The position numbers were made by a program, and so were the translations under genes. Below the pieces are notes generated by a model. It did no database searches. It was not told where the DNA came from and worked only from the letters and a program-made list of their open reading frames with translations. 64,000 nt of DNA from assembly GCF_019668485.1 (NCBI RefSeq), contig NZ_AP024619.1:1611001-1675000 (forward strand), read 5' to 3'. The stretch is from Gelria sp. Kuro-4. GTDB lineage: Bacteria > Bacillota > DTU030 > DUMP01. Of this stretch, positions 24,842 to 33,707 are shown piece after piece (the first letter of the stretch is position 1; the number at the start of each line of letters is the position of its first letter).

Positions 24842-25795
24842 ATGGAATTTCGCGCCCTAGGGCCAATGGACCTCAGGGTAACGGAACTTTGTTTTGGTTT
24901 GCTGCCGCTCGGGCCTTTGCAGAAAAACCTGGATGAGAAAAGCATAGTATCGTTGCTACAACATGCCTTGTCACTTGGGATCAACTTTTTCGATACTGCA
25001 GAACTATACGGAACCCAGGAGTACCTCGGCAAAGCACTAAAAGGGTGGGATCGCAGTAGAGTAGTGGTGGCGACGAAGTCGGCTGCGACGACCTATGAGG
25101 ACATGCGCCGGAGCGTGGAGAAGTCCCTGGTTGAACTTAGGACTGACTACATTGATATATACCATCTTCATGCCTCACGCGAAACGGCGACTGTGTTCGC
25201 TTCGCGAGCAGGAGCTATTGGTTGTTTAAGTGAGTATAAGTCCAAGGGACGAATTCGGGCCATCGGTGTATCGACTCATTCTGTAGCAGTGGTTGAAGCA
25301 GCGGCGAAGCGCAATGACATAGATGTTATTTTCCCCATTATTAATAAAGCCGGACGCGGTATTCAGGATGGTTCGAGAGGGGAAATGGAAGCCGCAATTC
25401 GTGATGCAGCCGGTGCGGGCAAGGGTGTTTATGCAATGAAAGCCCTGGCAGGGGGGCACCTCGTATCCGATGTTCCTTCGAGCATCAATTACGTGCGCAG
25501 TTTGCCTGGAATTAGTGCCGTAGCTGTAGGAATGGTTAACGAGCAGGAATTACTGTATAATGTGGAACTGTTCACCCGTGGAAAAATGCCGACGAAATCA
25601 GCAGGAAATCTGGGCAGGGATCAGAAACGGGTTGTGATTATGGGCTTTTGTAAGGGCTGCGGCACGTGCGCCAGGGCCTGTCCTAATCTGGCTATTACAG
25701 TGCGTAACGGTCGTGCACAAGTTGATCCGACCAAGTGCATACTGTGCGGATACTGCAACCCAGTATGTCCAGAGTTTGCCATCAGGGTAGTTTGA
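24842..25795 (+). CDS. Aldo/keto reductase with C-terminal 4Fe-4S ferredoxin domain
   Basis: Protein of 317 residues. The TIM-barrel part has the AKR tetrad in 'FFDTAELYG' (Asp, Tyr), 'VVVATKSA' (Lys) and 'IYHLHA' (His). The last 55 residues are a dicluster ferredoxin ('CKGCGTCARACPNLA' and 'CILCGYCNPVCPEFA'). AKRs with ferredoxin tails are a recognised subgroup of anaerobes, thought to take electrons from ferredoxin rather than only NAD(P)H. ATG 24842 gives the standard 'MEFRALG' start behind GGAAAGGAGG. It is the last gene before a strong terminator. Confidence 0.85.
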   Translation: MEFRALGPMDLRVTELCFGLLPLGPLQKNLDEKSIVSLLQHALSLGINFFDTAELYGTQEYLGKALKGWDRSRVVVATKSAATTYEDMRRSVEKSLVELRTDYIDIYHLHASRETATVFASRAGAIGCLSEYKSKGRIRAIGVSTHSVAVVEAAAKRNDIDVIFPIINKAGRGIQDGSRGEMEAAIRDAAGAGKGVYAMKALAGGHLVSDVPSSINYVRSLPGISAVAVGMVNEQELLYNVELFTRGKMPTKSAGNLGRDQKRVVIMGFCKGCGTCARACPNLAITVRNGRAQVDPTKCILCGYCNPVCPEFAIRVV

Positions 25796-25821
25796 TTTAA
25801 GAGAGACTAGGTTGAGTGCTT

Positions 25822-25847
25822 AAGGGGCTCTAGAAAGGGCCCCTTTT
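25822..25847 (+). terminator. Rho-independent terminator of the AOR operon
   Basis: Nine-pair stem aaggggctc / gggcccctt with loop tagaaa, followed by TTTTT. It lies 26 bases after the aldo/keto reductase stop. Confidence 0.85.
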
Positions 25848-25859
25848 TGTTCGCTCGGC

Positions 25860-26193
25860 ATGGGTGTTGCTCAATCATAGTCCAGTGCTTGAAGCTGGGC
25901 AAGAAAGCCCTCTGCCATCCCCGTCAGCCTGAGCTTACGCCAGCTTCTCCACGGTCGGCTGGCTTAGCACGGCAGAAGCGGCGGACGCGCTTTGTCGGCA
26001 TTACCGGGGTACAGCTTTCTTTCCAAGTCGACATCGCTGAGGTCTGCGGGAAGCGGCCAGGTAAGGCCTGCCGCCTTGGCCCGTTCAAGGAGGCCGCTCA
26101 CGGTGCTGTGCGCCTGGAGAGGCTGCGGGCGATCTGCTGCACTCCGATTTCCAGCTCGTAACGTAGGCGAAGAATCTCTTTGATCTTGTGCAT
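25860..26193 (-). pseudogene. IS21-family relic: truncated istA joined to the start of istB
   Basis: On the minus strand, ATG at 26193 (after AGGAGG) opens 'MHKIKEILRLRYELEIGVQQ', the IstA N-terminus, which is frameshifted after about 28 codons. 'TVSGLLERAKAAGLTWPLPAD' continues in another frame. Near 25960 the sequence changes abruptly to the IstB N-terminus ('LSQPTVEKL' then, frameshifted, 'LRLTGMAEGFLAQLQALDYD'). The DDE catalytic part of istA and most of istB are missing, so this is an internal-deletion derivative. The same istA start occurs at 49883. Confidence 0.8.
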
Positions 26194-26423
26194 GGATAAC
26201 CTCCTGTTGGCCACGCTCTTGACCCCTTCCCCGTAAAACTTGCTTGTTTGCTAGTTCCGGGCCTCGGGACTAAAGTCCTCTGGCCGAGTGGTCTCCAGCG
26301 CTGCTTTAGAGCTTCCGGCCCAACAACTGATGGTCGGTTTGGCCGGAACGGGTGGACGATTTCAGTCGCAACGGGTGGACGATTTGCTTCGGAACCGGTG
26401 CTCGCTTTGGGCCGGAATCCACA
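26194..26423 (-). mobile_element. IS21-family left end and leader (copy A)
   Basis: Read on the minus strand from 26423, the segment begins tgtggattccggcccaaa and carries repeated ccg..c/aaatcgtcca blocks, as expected of the multiple transposase-binding repeats of IS21 ends. The next ~100 bases, including agaccactcggcc and ggggaaggggtcaag before the Shine-Dalgarno, match the leader of the second copy at 47972-48220. The outer limit is judged only from where the two copies stop resembling each other. Confidence 0.65.
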
Positions 26424-26542
26424 CCTCTGACGTGTTGGCAAGAGGCCCCATAAAACTCGGCAGATATCCTTACAAAAAAATATAGAAAACTAGAAGGATT
26501 TTTGGGGGCTAGTACAGAATTAGATTCATCAACTAATTTCAC

Positions 26543-26571
26543 TGGGACACATGTCCCGAAAGGTGGGACAC
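26543..26571 (+). promoter_or_regulatory. Candidate operator of the IclR regulator
   Basis: Perfect inverted repeat gggac-acat-gtccc (26545-26558) followed by a third half-site gtgggacac at 26563-26571 that abuts the start codon. The position would allow autorepression. IclR proteins bind such short palindromes. Confidence 0.45.
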
Positions 26572-26572
26572 A

Positions 26573-27325
26573 ATGAGTGCCAAGATACAACTTGTTGAGA
26601 AAATAACCGACCTTCTGGAATTACTCGCAGACTCAGACTCGGGTATTGGGGTGAGGGAACTTGCTAGACTAAGTGGAATTCCACGCAACACTGTCTCTCG
26701 CTTGCTTGCATCGTTGCAGGAAGAGGGATGGGCTTTCCATGACCCGTTGACCGACAAGTACAGGATTGGCTTGAGATTGCTGTCGTTTGCTAATCGCTGG
26801 CGCTTGAATCTCGAAATTGTTCAACAAAGCATGCCAGTCCTCGAAAAACTGGCTGCCGATACGAGAGAAACAGCCATACTTTCGGTTGTTGAAGATAGCG
26901 TAGCTGGCAGGTGTGTCAACAAAGTGGATTCAAAGAACCGAATCAAGCTTGTTTCTGAAGTCGGTTCTTCAATCCCATTGCATGCCGGGGCTTCGGGCAA
27001 AGTCCTTCTCGCGTTCTTGCCGTCTGCCGTTCAAGAAGAAGTACTGACTAAGCCGTTGAAGCGTTTTACGCCGAGAACCATTACTGAGCCCGGATCTCTT
27101 AGAGAAGAACTCCGCCGGATAAGAGAAAGAGGATACGCAATAAGCGTGGAGGAAGTGGATCCGGGAGCTGCGGCCATCGGGGCCCCAATTCTTGATGCGA
27201 AAGGAAGGCTAATAGCTGGGCTCAGCATAGCAGGGCCAAGATTCGATTTCGAAGGAGGAGAATTTGAAAGGCTCACACCCTTGGTTCTAAATGCGGCTGC
27301 AGAGATTTCCAAGCTTCTTGGGTGA
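26573..27325 (+). CDS. IclR family transcriptional regulator
   Basis: Regulator of 250 residues: winged helix at about 8-68 ('GIGVRELARLSGIPRNTVSRL') and an effector-binding GAF-like domain at about 80-250 ('ETAILSVVEDSVAGRCVNKV', 'PLHAGASGKVLLAFLP', 'GYAISVEEVDPGAAAIGAPI'). The family includes AllR of allantoin use. Its stop overlaps a possible GTG of the next gene, and the ribosome site of the deacylase gene follows 15 bases later, so it is cotranscribed with and probably controls the amidohydrolase operon. Confidence 0.9.
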   Translation: MSAKIQLVEKITDLLELLADSDSGIGVRELARLSGIPRNTVSRLLASLQEEGWAFHDPLTDKYRIGLRLLSFANRWRLNLEIVQQSMPVLEKLAADTRETAILSVVEDSVAGRCVNKVDSKNRIKLVSEVGSSIPLHAGASGKVLLAFLPSAVQEEVLTKPLKRFTPRTITEPGSLREELRRIRERGYAISVEEVDPGAAAIGAPILDAKGRLIAGLSIAGPRFDFEGGEFERLTPLVLNAAAEISKLLG

Positions 27326-27354
27326 AGAAAGCTTGTCGGAAGGAGAATTGTGAG

Positions 27355-28998
27355 ATGTATGATGTCCTGATCCGGGGCGGCACGGTGATCGATGGCACAG
27401 GCAGCCCGGGCCTGAGGCAGGATGTGGCGATTAAAGACGGGAAGATCGCCGCGCTGGCCAACAACGTCAGAGATACAGCGACCACTACGATTGATGCCGG
27501 TGGGCAAATCGTGGCACCTGGGTTCATCGACACCCACAGCCACAGCGATCTCATGCTTCTGGCCAATCCGGCGCTCGAGGAAAAGGTACGGCAGGGAGTG
27601 ACTACAGAGATCCTGGGGCAGGACGGGCTGGGGCTGGCGCCGGTGTACTCCGACACTGCCAAAGCGATGTTGCAGGAGCACCTGGCCGGGCTGCTGGGCA
27701 GCCCAGCTGTGGTTTGGAACTGGTCAAGCTTCGCCAGCTATCTGAAATGCTACCAGCACCGCGGTACGATACTGAACGTGGCTGCTCTCGTGAGCCACGG
27801 GGCGCTCCGGATTGCCGCCATGGGAATGGAGGACCGGCCGGCTACGAAGGTGGAGCTGGCGGAGATGAAACGCCTCCTGGACGAGGCACTGGCGACGGGG
27901 GCGCCGGGCTTGTCCACCGGGCTCATCTACCCGCCCTGCAATTACGCAACGCACGAGGAACTGGTGGAACTTGCCCGCGTGGTGGCCAGCCACGGCGGCG
28001 CCTTCGTAGTTCATGTGCGCAACGAGGCAGATACACTTCTCGAGTCGCTTCAGGAGATGGTGGACCTCGCGCGCGCTTCGGGGGTGCACCTGCACATCTC
28101 GCACCTTAAAACCATCGGTAAGAAGAACTGGGGCAAGGTAGATGCTGCCCTTACTCTCCTGGAAACGGCGCAGCAGGAAGGTCTGGTTGTGACGGCCGAC
28201 CAGTACCCCTACCTGGCCGGTTCCACCGCCCTCGCGGCCTGCCTACCGCCCTGGGCGCCGGCCGGTGGGCCGCAGGCCATGCTGGCGCGGCTGAGGAGCC
28301 CTGAAGAACGGGCGCGAATCAAAGCAGCCTTTCGGGAGACCATTCCGAACTGGCAAAACCGGGGTGAAACCGAGGGCTGGGAGAACGTAATCGTCGCGTC
28401 GTTGGGGAGCGGTAACCCGGCGGTGATAGGCAAAAGCATCGCGCAACTAGCTGCAGAACGGGGCGCAGACCCGGTGGATGTCATCATGGACATCATCCTA
28501 GCGGAAGAAAACCGGGCCACCATGGTTTGTTTCCAGAACTGCGAGGAGAACCTGGTGAAAGTGATGCAGAAGCCCTGGGTAATGGTGTGCACCGACGGCA
28601 TCCTGGGCGCGGGCAAGCCGCACCCGCGCCTTTACGGGACTTTCCCGCGGGTGCTGGGGCGGTATGTGCGTGAGCAGGGAGCGCTCACGCTGGAGGAGGC
28701 CATCCGCAAGATGACGGCGCTCCCGGCGGCGAGCTTCGGGCTGACAGACCGCGGCGTGCTCAAAGAGGGGCTGGCTGCGGATGTGGTGGTCTTCGAGCCG
28801 GCTGTGGTGCTTGACCGGGCGACCTATGCGGAGCCCCAGGCCTGGCCGGAGGGCATAAGCCACGTCCTGGTGAACGGCGAACTGGTCCTGGCCGAGGGGA
28901 TGCCCACTGGGGCTCTTCCCGGCCGGGTTTTGGCCGGAAAAAGATCCATGATCCAACAAGGAGGTGAACCGGACGCGTCATCTGGAAGCCGTTCATAA
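27355..28998 (+). CDS. N-acyl-D-amino-acid deacylase family amidohydrolase (D-aminoacylase)
   Basis: Metal-dependent hydrolase of 547 residues. 'GFIDTHSHSDL' supplies the metal histidines (about residues 64-70), 'TEILGQDGLGLAPVYSD' and 'VVHVRNEADTLLESLQEMV' are D-aminoacylase signatures, and 'VHLHISHLKTIGKKNWGKV' carries further ligands. The family removes N-acyl groups from D-amino acids or acts on related cyclic amides. ATG 27355 with AAGGAG upstream gives the standard 'MYDVLIRGGTVIDGTG' start. First structural gene of the IclR operon. GC-rich relative to its neighbours. Confidence 0.88.
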   Translation: MYDVLIRGGTVIDGTGSPGLRQDVAIKDGKIAALANNVRDTATTTIDAGGQIVAPGFIDTHSHSDLMLLANPALEEKVRQGVTTEILGQDGLGLAPVYSDTAKAMLQEHLAGLLGSPAVVWNWSSFASYLKCYQHRGTILNVAALVSHGALRIAAMGMEDRPATKVELAEMKRLLDEALATGAPGLSTGLIYPPCNYATHEELVELARVVASHGGAFVVHVRNEADTLLESLQEMVDLARASGVHLHISHLKTIGKKNWGKVDAALTLLETAQQEGLVVTADQYPYLAGSTALAACLPPWAPAGGPQAMLARLRSPEERARIKAAFRETIPNWQNRGETEGWENVIVASLGSGNPAVIGKSIAQLAAERGADPVDVIMDIILAEENRATMVCFQNCEENLVKVMQKPWVMVCTDGILGAGKPHPRLYGTFPRVLGRYVREQGALTLEEAIRKMTALPAASFGLTDRGVLKEGLAADVVVFEPAVVLDRATYAEPQAWPEGISHVLVNGELVLAEGMPTGALPGRVLAGKRSMIQQGGEPDASSGSRS

Positions 28999-29092
28999 GG
29001 GAGATTGTGGGCAAAACGGCAGACACGAGGCTCCTCAGGCTGAAGCCAAATGTTCCGGTTGAGATTTCAAGTTTAATTGGAGGAAGATGCTT

Positions 29093-30475
29093 ATGGTTGA
29101 CCTGATCATCAAAAATGCCCGCGTCGTAACAGAAGACGGCGAATTCGAAGGAGGTGTCGCCGTCCACGAGGGCAGGATCGTTTCTTTGGGGAGCAACGAA
29201 ACGCTCCCTGCCGCCGCAAGAGCCATTGATGCCGAAGGAGCATACCTGTTACCCGGGGGTGTTGATCCCCACGTGCATATCAGGTACCCTGGAGGGGCGC
29301 ACCGCGAGACGTTTGAGACCGGGAGCGCAGCGGCAGCGGCAGGGGGCATCACCACGATTATTGAGCACCCGATATCCTCCCCGCCGCAGTATTCCGTTGA
29401 AATCCTCATGGATAGGGTTGAAGCGGCAAAAAGACAGTCACTTGTTGACGTGGCATTCCTGGGGGCAGCGGGCGGAGAGAAGCTTGAGCACATTCCTCAA
29501 ATCGCTGCAGCCGGCATTGTGGGCTACAAGACATTCCTTCATGCGGCCCCAGAAGGCCGAGAAAAAGAATTCGTCGGTTTGACCATGAAGAACAACTACG
29601 AGCTATATTCCGGTTTCAAGGAGGTCAGCCGAACCGGTCTGCCGATAGCCGCCCATTCAGAGGATAACGACATAATTGCCGGACTTATACACCAGTTTCG
29701 AGCTGAAGGAAAGACAAGTCCTCTCGACCATGCCAGGTCACGTCCGCCACTCTCGGAAGTGATGGCTGTGGAGAAGTTGATCCGGATTGCGAAAGAGACG
29801 GGGGCAACTCTCTACCTTGTCCACATCTCCACCCCGGAAGCTGTTGCCCTGGCACTCGAAGCGCGTCGGCACGGGCAAAAGATATTCATAGAGACTTGCC
29901 CACACTACCTCTACTTGACACAAGACGCACTCACAAAGCATGGCCCTTATGCGAAGTGCAACCCCCCTCTTCGGACTCGGGCGGAGGTTGATGCCCTTTG
30001 GGGATACGTGCTTGACGGGACAATTGACACTATCGGCAGCGACCACGGACCTTTCACGACTGAGGAGAAGGACAAAGGTTCGGTGGACATTTTCGTTGCA
30101 CCTGCCGGCTTTCCTGGACTTGAGACGCGCTTGCCCCTAATACTGACGGCGGTGAAGCAAGGGCGGCTCTCTATGAAACGGGCAATTGAACTTCTAAGCA
30201 CCAACCCCAGCAAGGTTTTTGGCCTGTACCCGCGGAAAGGAACTATCGCGGTAGGGGCCGACGCAGACTTTGTAGTCGTTGATTTGAACACGCCCTTCGT
30301 AATTGATCACCACCAGATGCTCACTAAATCACGGGACGCTTGCCGCGTGTTTGATGGGCTGCCTGTTTATGGAAAAGTGCTGAAAACCCTTGTCAGGGGA
30401 CAAGTGGTTTATTCGGACGGTAAAGTGACCGCAGAACCGGGTTACGGACAGTGGGTTACTCGTGAGGTCAGGTAG
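29093..30475 (+). CDS. Dihydropyrimidinase/hydantoinase/allantoinase family cyclic amidohydrolase
   Basis: Binuclear amidohydrolase of 460 residues that opens a cyclic ureide. 'GGVDPHVHIRYPGG' supplies the HxH, 'GYKTFLHAAPEG' the lysine that is carbamylated, and 'AAHSEDN', 'LYLVHISTPEA' and 'IGSDHGPFTTEEK' the remaining ligands. I start at ATG 29093, 6 bases after GGAGGAAG, rather than at ATG 29087 which abuts it. With the N-carbamoylase at 32125 it forms a hydantoin-to-amino-acid or allantoin route, and the substrate cannot be decided from sequence. Confidence 0.9.
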   Translation: MVDLIIKNARVVTEDGEFEGGVAVHEGRIVSLGSNETLPAAARAIDAEGAYLLPGGVDPHVHIRYPGGAHRETFETGSAAAAAGGITTIIEHPISSPPQYSVEILMDRVEAAKRQSLVDVAFLGAAGGEKLEHIPQIAAAGIVGYKTFLHAAPEGREKEFVGLTMKNNYELYSGFKEVSRTGLPIAAHSEDNDIIAGLIHQFRAEGKTSPLDHARSRPPLSEVMAVEKLIRIAKETGATLYLVHISTPEAVALALEARRHGQKIFIETCPHYLYLTQDALTKHGPYAKCNPPLRTRAEVDALWGYVLDGTIDTIGSDHGPFTTEEKDKGSVDIFVAPAGFPGLETRLPLILTAVKQGRLSMKRAIELLSTNPSKVFGLYPRKGTIAVGADADFVVVDLNTPFVIDHHQMLTKSRDACRVFDGLPVYGKVLKTLVRGQVVYSDGKVTAEPGYGQWVTREVR

Positions 30476-30508
30476 TACACAGCAAAGGCGGGAAAGGAGA
30501 CTGGGCAG

Positions 30509-30607
30509 ATGATTCCAGGTGGTTTGATGGCGTTTTGGATCATGTTCTTGGTGCTGTGCTTTTCGCCCATGTTGATTGTCACCCTTAAGTACAAGAACAA
30601 GAATTGA
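30509..30607 (+). CDS. 32-residue hydrophobic peptide, symporter small accessory protein type
   Basis: A 32-codon gene with AAAGGAG 9 bases upstream, encoding 'MIPGGLMAFWIMFLVLCFSP' and a basic tail 'LKYKNKN'. One transmembrane helix, positive-inside C-terminus. It lies 24 bases before the sodium:solute symporter gene. Small single-helix proteins are encoded upstream of symporters in many anaerobes and are annotated as symporter accessory proteins. Inferred to bind and stabilise the transporter. Confidence 0.75.
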   Translation: MIPGGLMAFWIMFLVLCFSPMLIVTLKYKNKN

Positions 30608-30631
30608 GACGACGGAGGGGCGTGAGCAAAT

Positions 30632-32092
30632 ATGGAACTTGCGGTCAGTATAGTCCTATTTCTCGTAGCCCTGTTTCTGATTGGGGTCTATGTTTCCCGA
30701 AAGATAAAGAGCGCAGAGGACTGGTGGATAGCCGGACGTGGCCTGGGCATAGTACCGCTCGTCGGTACGTATTTTGCGACGATCATAAGTACTGCGTCCA
30801 TCGTCGGCTACCTTGGCTACTACTATCAAGTTGGCTGGGCCGGCTGGTGGAACTGGACGGGAACGGCAATAACCAGCTTGGTTGCTGCGGCGTGGTTTGC
30901 GGAAAAGATAAGGTCCTTTGGCCAAGTCACTCTTCCCGACTTTCTTGAAGCACGTTATGGACGGGTGCACAGTCTCATTGCCGGTGCCTTGATTCTGGTA
31001 GCGATGGTCTTTTTCACTTGTGCGCAGCTTGCCGGCGCATCTGCCGTGGTGACAACGGCTACGGGACTGGGCAGGACACCGGCGATTGTCATCATCGGTG
31101 CGGTGTTCATCGTGTTTACGGTCCTCGGGGGGATGGAGTCTGTTGCTTGGACGGACACTTTCTGCAGCCTTGTAATACTGGTAGGTGTATGGATTCTAAT
31201 GGCCAAGGTCGTATCTATGGCGGGCGGCGTTGTCAACATTCACCGAACCTTGGCCCAAACGAAACCCGGGATGCTGGACCCGTTTGGGGGTGGGGCGGTA
31301 CCACTCGGTGTAGCCATTTCCTGGACGGTTACGTGGGGTGTGGGCAATTTCGGTGCTCCACAATTCATCACCCGCTTCTATGCGGCGAAAGACGCTAAGA
31401 ATGCGGCGCTCAGCCAAGGGTATACTGGAATGGCCCTCCTGGCCTTCTATCTGCCTGTAATGCTGATTGCTCTGGCCAGCAGCATACTTTTCCCCGGCAT
31501 CAAAGTCGCGGACACAGTAACGCCGACGATAATCAAGAACGTGCTTAATCCCTGGCTGGGTGGGATCCTGATGGCTTCGATCCTAGCCGCAGCAATTTCA
31601 ACGGCCGACTCGGTGTTGCTCTTGGGAGGCACAACTTTTGTCCGCGACCTGTATCAGAAACTGTCCTCCAAACCTGTATCTTCAGCACAATTGCTGAGGC
31701 TGTCGAGAATAGTGACTTTGATCATTGGTGCAGCCGCAATTCTGTCCACAATTTACATTGAATCGGGCGTCATGTGGATACAGGCCAACATGGTAGGCAT
31801 AATGGGTTCGACCCTGGCGGTGGTTGTCCTCGCCGGCTTCGCCTGGAAGCGGGCCAATTCCCAGGGTGCCTTGGCCGCAATGCTTGTCGGTTTGCTCACG
31901 GCTGCTATTTGGTATGCACTGGATAAGCCTTTCGGTTGGTTCCCGATCCTACCCTCAATCTTTACTTCACTTTTTACTCTAGTTGTGGTCAGCCTCCTTA
32001 CTCCTGCTCCTTCCGAGAGCGTGCAAGAGCGTTTTTTCGGGATAAAGAATGATCAAGGAGACTTCAACGTGTCTATCAGCTCGGCCGAGTAG
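30632..32092 (+). CDS. Sodium:solute symporter (SSS family)
   Basis: Membrane transporter of 486 residues with about 13 helices. It shows 'EDWWIAGRGLGIVPLVGTYF' near the N-terminus, 'FGQVTLPDFLEARYGRVHS', 'FTVLGGMESVAWTDTFCSL' and the Na2-site-like 'LAAAISTADSVLLLGGTTFV', all classic SSS features of the PutP/PanF branch. It imports the substrate of this operon with sodium: probably hydantoin, allantoin or N-carbamoyl/N-acyl amino acid (inference from neighbours). Confidence 0.92.
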   Translation: MELAVSIVLFLVALFLIGVYVSRKIKSAEDWWIAGRGLGIVPLVGTYFATIISTASIVGYLGYYYQVGWAGWWNWTGTAITSLVAAAWFAEKIRSFGQVTLPDFLEARYGRVHSLIAGALILVAMVFFTCAQLAGASAVVTTATGLGRTPAIVIIGAVFIVFTVLGGMESVAWTDTFCSLVILVGVWILMAKVVSMAGGVVNIHRTLAQTKPGMLDPFGGGAVPLGVAISWTVTWGVGNFGAPQFITRFYAAKDAKNAALSQGYTGMALLAFYLPVMLIALASSILFPGIKVADTVTPTIIKNVLNPWLGGILMASILAAAISTADSVLLLGGTTFVRDLYQKLSSKPVSSAQLLRLSRIVTLIIGAAAILSTIYIESGVMWIQANMVGIMGSTLAVVVLAGFAWKRANSQGALAAMLVGLLTAAIWYALDKPFGWFPILPSIFTSLFTLVVVSLLTPAPSESVQERFFGIKNDQGDFNVSISSAE

Positions 32093-32124
32093 ATTTGTTG
32101 ATTCTTGGATTGTGAGGGATCAGG

Positions 32125-33315
32125 TTGGTCAACAAAGATAGACTGGAAAGGGATTTAAAAAGGCTGGGAGCCATAGGCTGGCGGGAGGAACACGGATTGG
32201 CGCGGATGGCTTACTCAGAGCAGTACATTGAAGCTCGAGACTACGTCCAAAGACTCATGACGGAAGCAGGCATGCTAACACGCGTCGATCCGGTTGGCAA
32301 CCTGTTCGGCTTTGTTGCCGGAAGCTGTCCTGAAACCAAAACCATCCTTTTAGGTTCCCACCTGGACGCGGTACCCGGCGGCGGGATCTATGATGGAGCC
32401 GTTGGCGTGATCGGGGCCCTCGAAGCAGTCCGTGGGATCAGGGAGCAGGGTTTAGTGACTAGACATTCGTTGGAGGTGGCGGCGTTCATAGCGGAAGAAG
32501 GGGGTGACCTGGGCGGTACTTTCGGGAGCAGGGCTTTTGTCGGAGAAGTTCCTACGGATATGCCGGATGAGGTGCTGGGTCAGTACAGGCTTTCAATTGC
32601 AGACGTACAGGCTTCAAGAGGAAACACAGACTCGTATTGCTGCTACTTGGAGCTTCATATCGAGCAAGGCCCCGTACTTTGGGAAAAGGGAATACCTATC
32701 GGTATTCCCACGGCCATAGTCGGAATAAGCCGTTACAAAGTTCGAATTGTAGGGGAAGCGAATCATGCAGGGACCACACCAATGATCAACAGAAAGGACG
32801 CCTTGCGCGCAGCGGTGCGTGTGTTGGACAGATGGTATGATCATGTGGACCATGCCCACGGATTCGTGTGCAACATCGGAACACTGAAAATCCAGCCTGG
32901 GTCGGTTGCTGTTGTACCCGGTGAAGTTGAGTTTGTTCTGGAGTTGAGATCAACCGATGATGCAACAACTGAACTGGGCGCCAGGGAGTTTAAAGAGATG
33001 CTGCATACGACTGTTGCCATTCCAAGCCAGTTTGAACTGTTGGTCCGCAAACCTGCAGTCAGAATGAGCGAATCATTAGTGAATGTGATCCAGACCAGCT
33101 GTCGAGAGCTAGGGGTTCAGTACCTGTTAATACCGAGCGGTGCTTCGCATGATGCGAGCCCGTTGGCGCGCCATATCCCGGCAGGAATGGTGTTTGTGCC
33201 GAGCGTCAAGGGAGTAAGCCATCGCAAGGACGAGTTCACGCCTATTGATGACATTGCTACAGGAGTGGAAGTCCTGATGCGTGCTGTGCTTGGAGCGGAC
33301 GGCCGAATCCCTTGA
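32125..33315 (+). CDS. N-carbamoyl-L-amino acid hydrolase / allantoate amidohydrolase (M20 family)
   Basis: Zinc/manganese amidase of 396 residues that cleaves the carbamoyl (ureido) group to amino acid, CO2 and ammonia. Metal motifs: 'LLGSHLDAVPGGGIYDGAVGV' (His, Asp; written in part), 'EEGGDLGGTFGSRAFVG' with catalytic Glu-Glu, 'LELHIEQGPVLWEKG' and 'PSGASHDASPLARHIP'. It has the TTG start at 32125 after GTGAGGGA. It completes the hydantoinase-carbamoylase (or allantoinase-AllC) pair. The terminator at 33348 closes the operon. Confidence 0.9.
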   Translation: MVNKDRLERDLKRLGAIGWREEHGLARMAYSEQYIEARDYVQRLMTEAGMLTRVDPVGNLFGFVAGSCPETKTILLGSHLDAVPGGGIYDGAVGVIGALEAVRGIREQGLVTRHSLEVAAFIAEEGGDLGGTFGSRAFVGEVPTDMPDEVLGQYRLSIADVQASRGNTDSYCCYLELHIEQGPVLWEKGIPIGIPTAIVGISRYKVRIVGEANHAGTTPMINRKDALRAAVRVLDRWYDHVDHAHGFVCNIGTLKIQPGSVAVVPGEVEFVLELRSTDDATTELGAREFKEMLHTTVAIPSQFELLVRKPAVRMSESLVNVIQTSCRELGVQYLLIPSGASHDASPLARHIPAGMVFVPSVKGVSHRKDEFTPIDDIATGVEVLMRAVLGADGRIP

Positions 33316-33347
33316 TAAATCCGTTGCCGTGAATGGACCAGCCTTGG

Positions 33348-33376
33348 ACCGCCTTGCAGCGCAAGGCGGTTTTCTT
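33348..33376 (+). terminator. Rho-independent terminator of the amidohydrolase operon
   Basis: Perfect stem accgccttg / caaggcggt with loop cagcg, followed by TTTTCTT. It lies 33 bases after the carbamoylase stop. Confidence 0.85.
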
Positions 33377-33707
33377 CTTGGCGGTGTACAAGATGTCCAG
33401 ATTGGCCTGAGTGGATTACCAAGAATATTTGCGGGTGTTCTTTGGGGTCCATAGGCTGAAGCTGTTGTTGGCGGAACATCCGTGTCCTCGCGTACGCTTT
33501 CTTCATCCGGGCATTTATCCGATGTAAAAAATTAGTGAGGGGAATGGAGGACGAACGCTTTTGAAATCACGACTAGGTGGCTGTAAGCCGAGCAAGAATT
33601 TCGACTGCCCGAGCAAGAAAGTGTGTAGGAGCTTCACCTATAAACGAGGAACATAATGAGTGCTAAATAAACAAGAAATGAAATTAAAAGCTAAAGGAGT
33701 TAGAAGC
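33377..33707 (+). other. Spacer before the fhs relic
   Basis: About 330 bases with no gene I trust. A minus-strand reading frame here continues into the carbamoylase gene and is probably a shadow. Two gagcaagaa repeats occur near 33589 and 33612. Further fhs sequence is not recognisable. Confidence 0.4.

Noticed and set aside
33117-33506. A 129-residue minus-strand gene overlapping the end of the carbamoylase gene
   Set aside because: No recognisable domain, no clear ribosome site, and it overlaps the 3' part of a confidently assigned gene and the terminator.
33520-33707. A tetrahydrofolate riboswitch before folD
   Set aside because: The region shows none of the expected conserved core or pseudoknot elements, and the fhs relic lies between it and folD.
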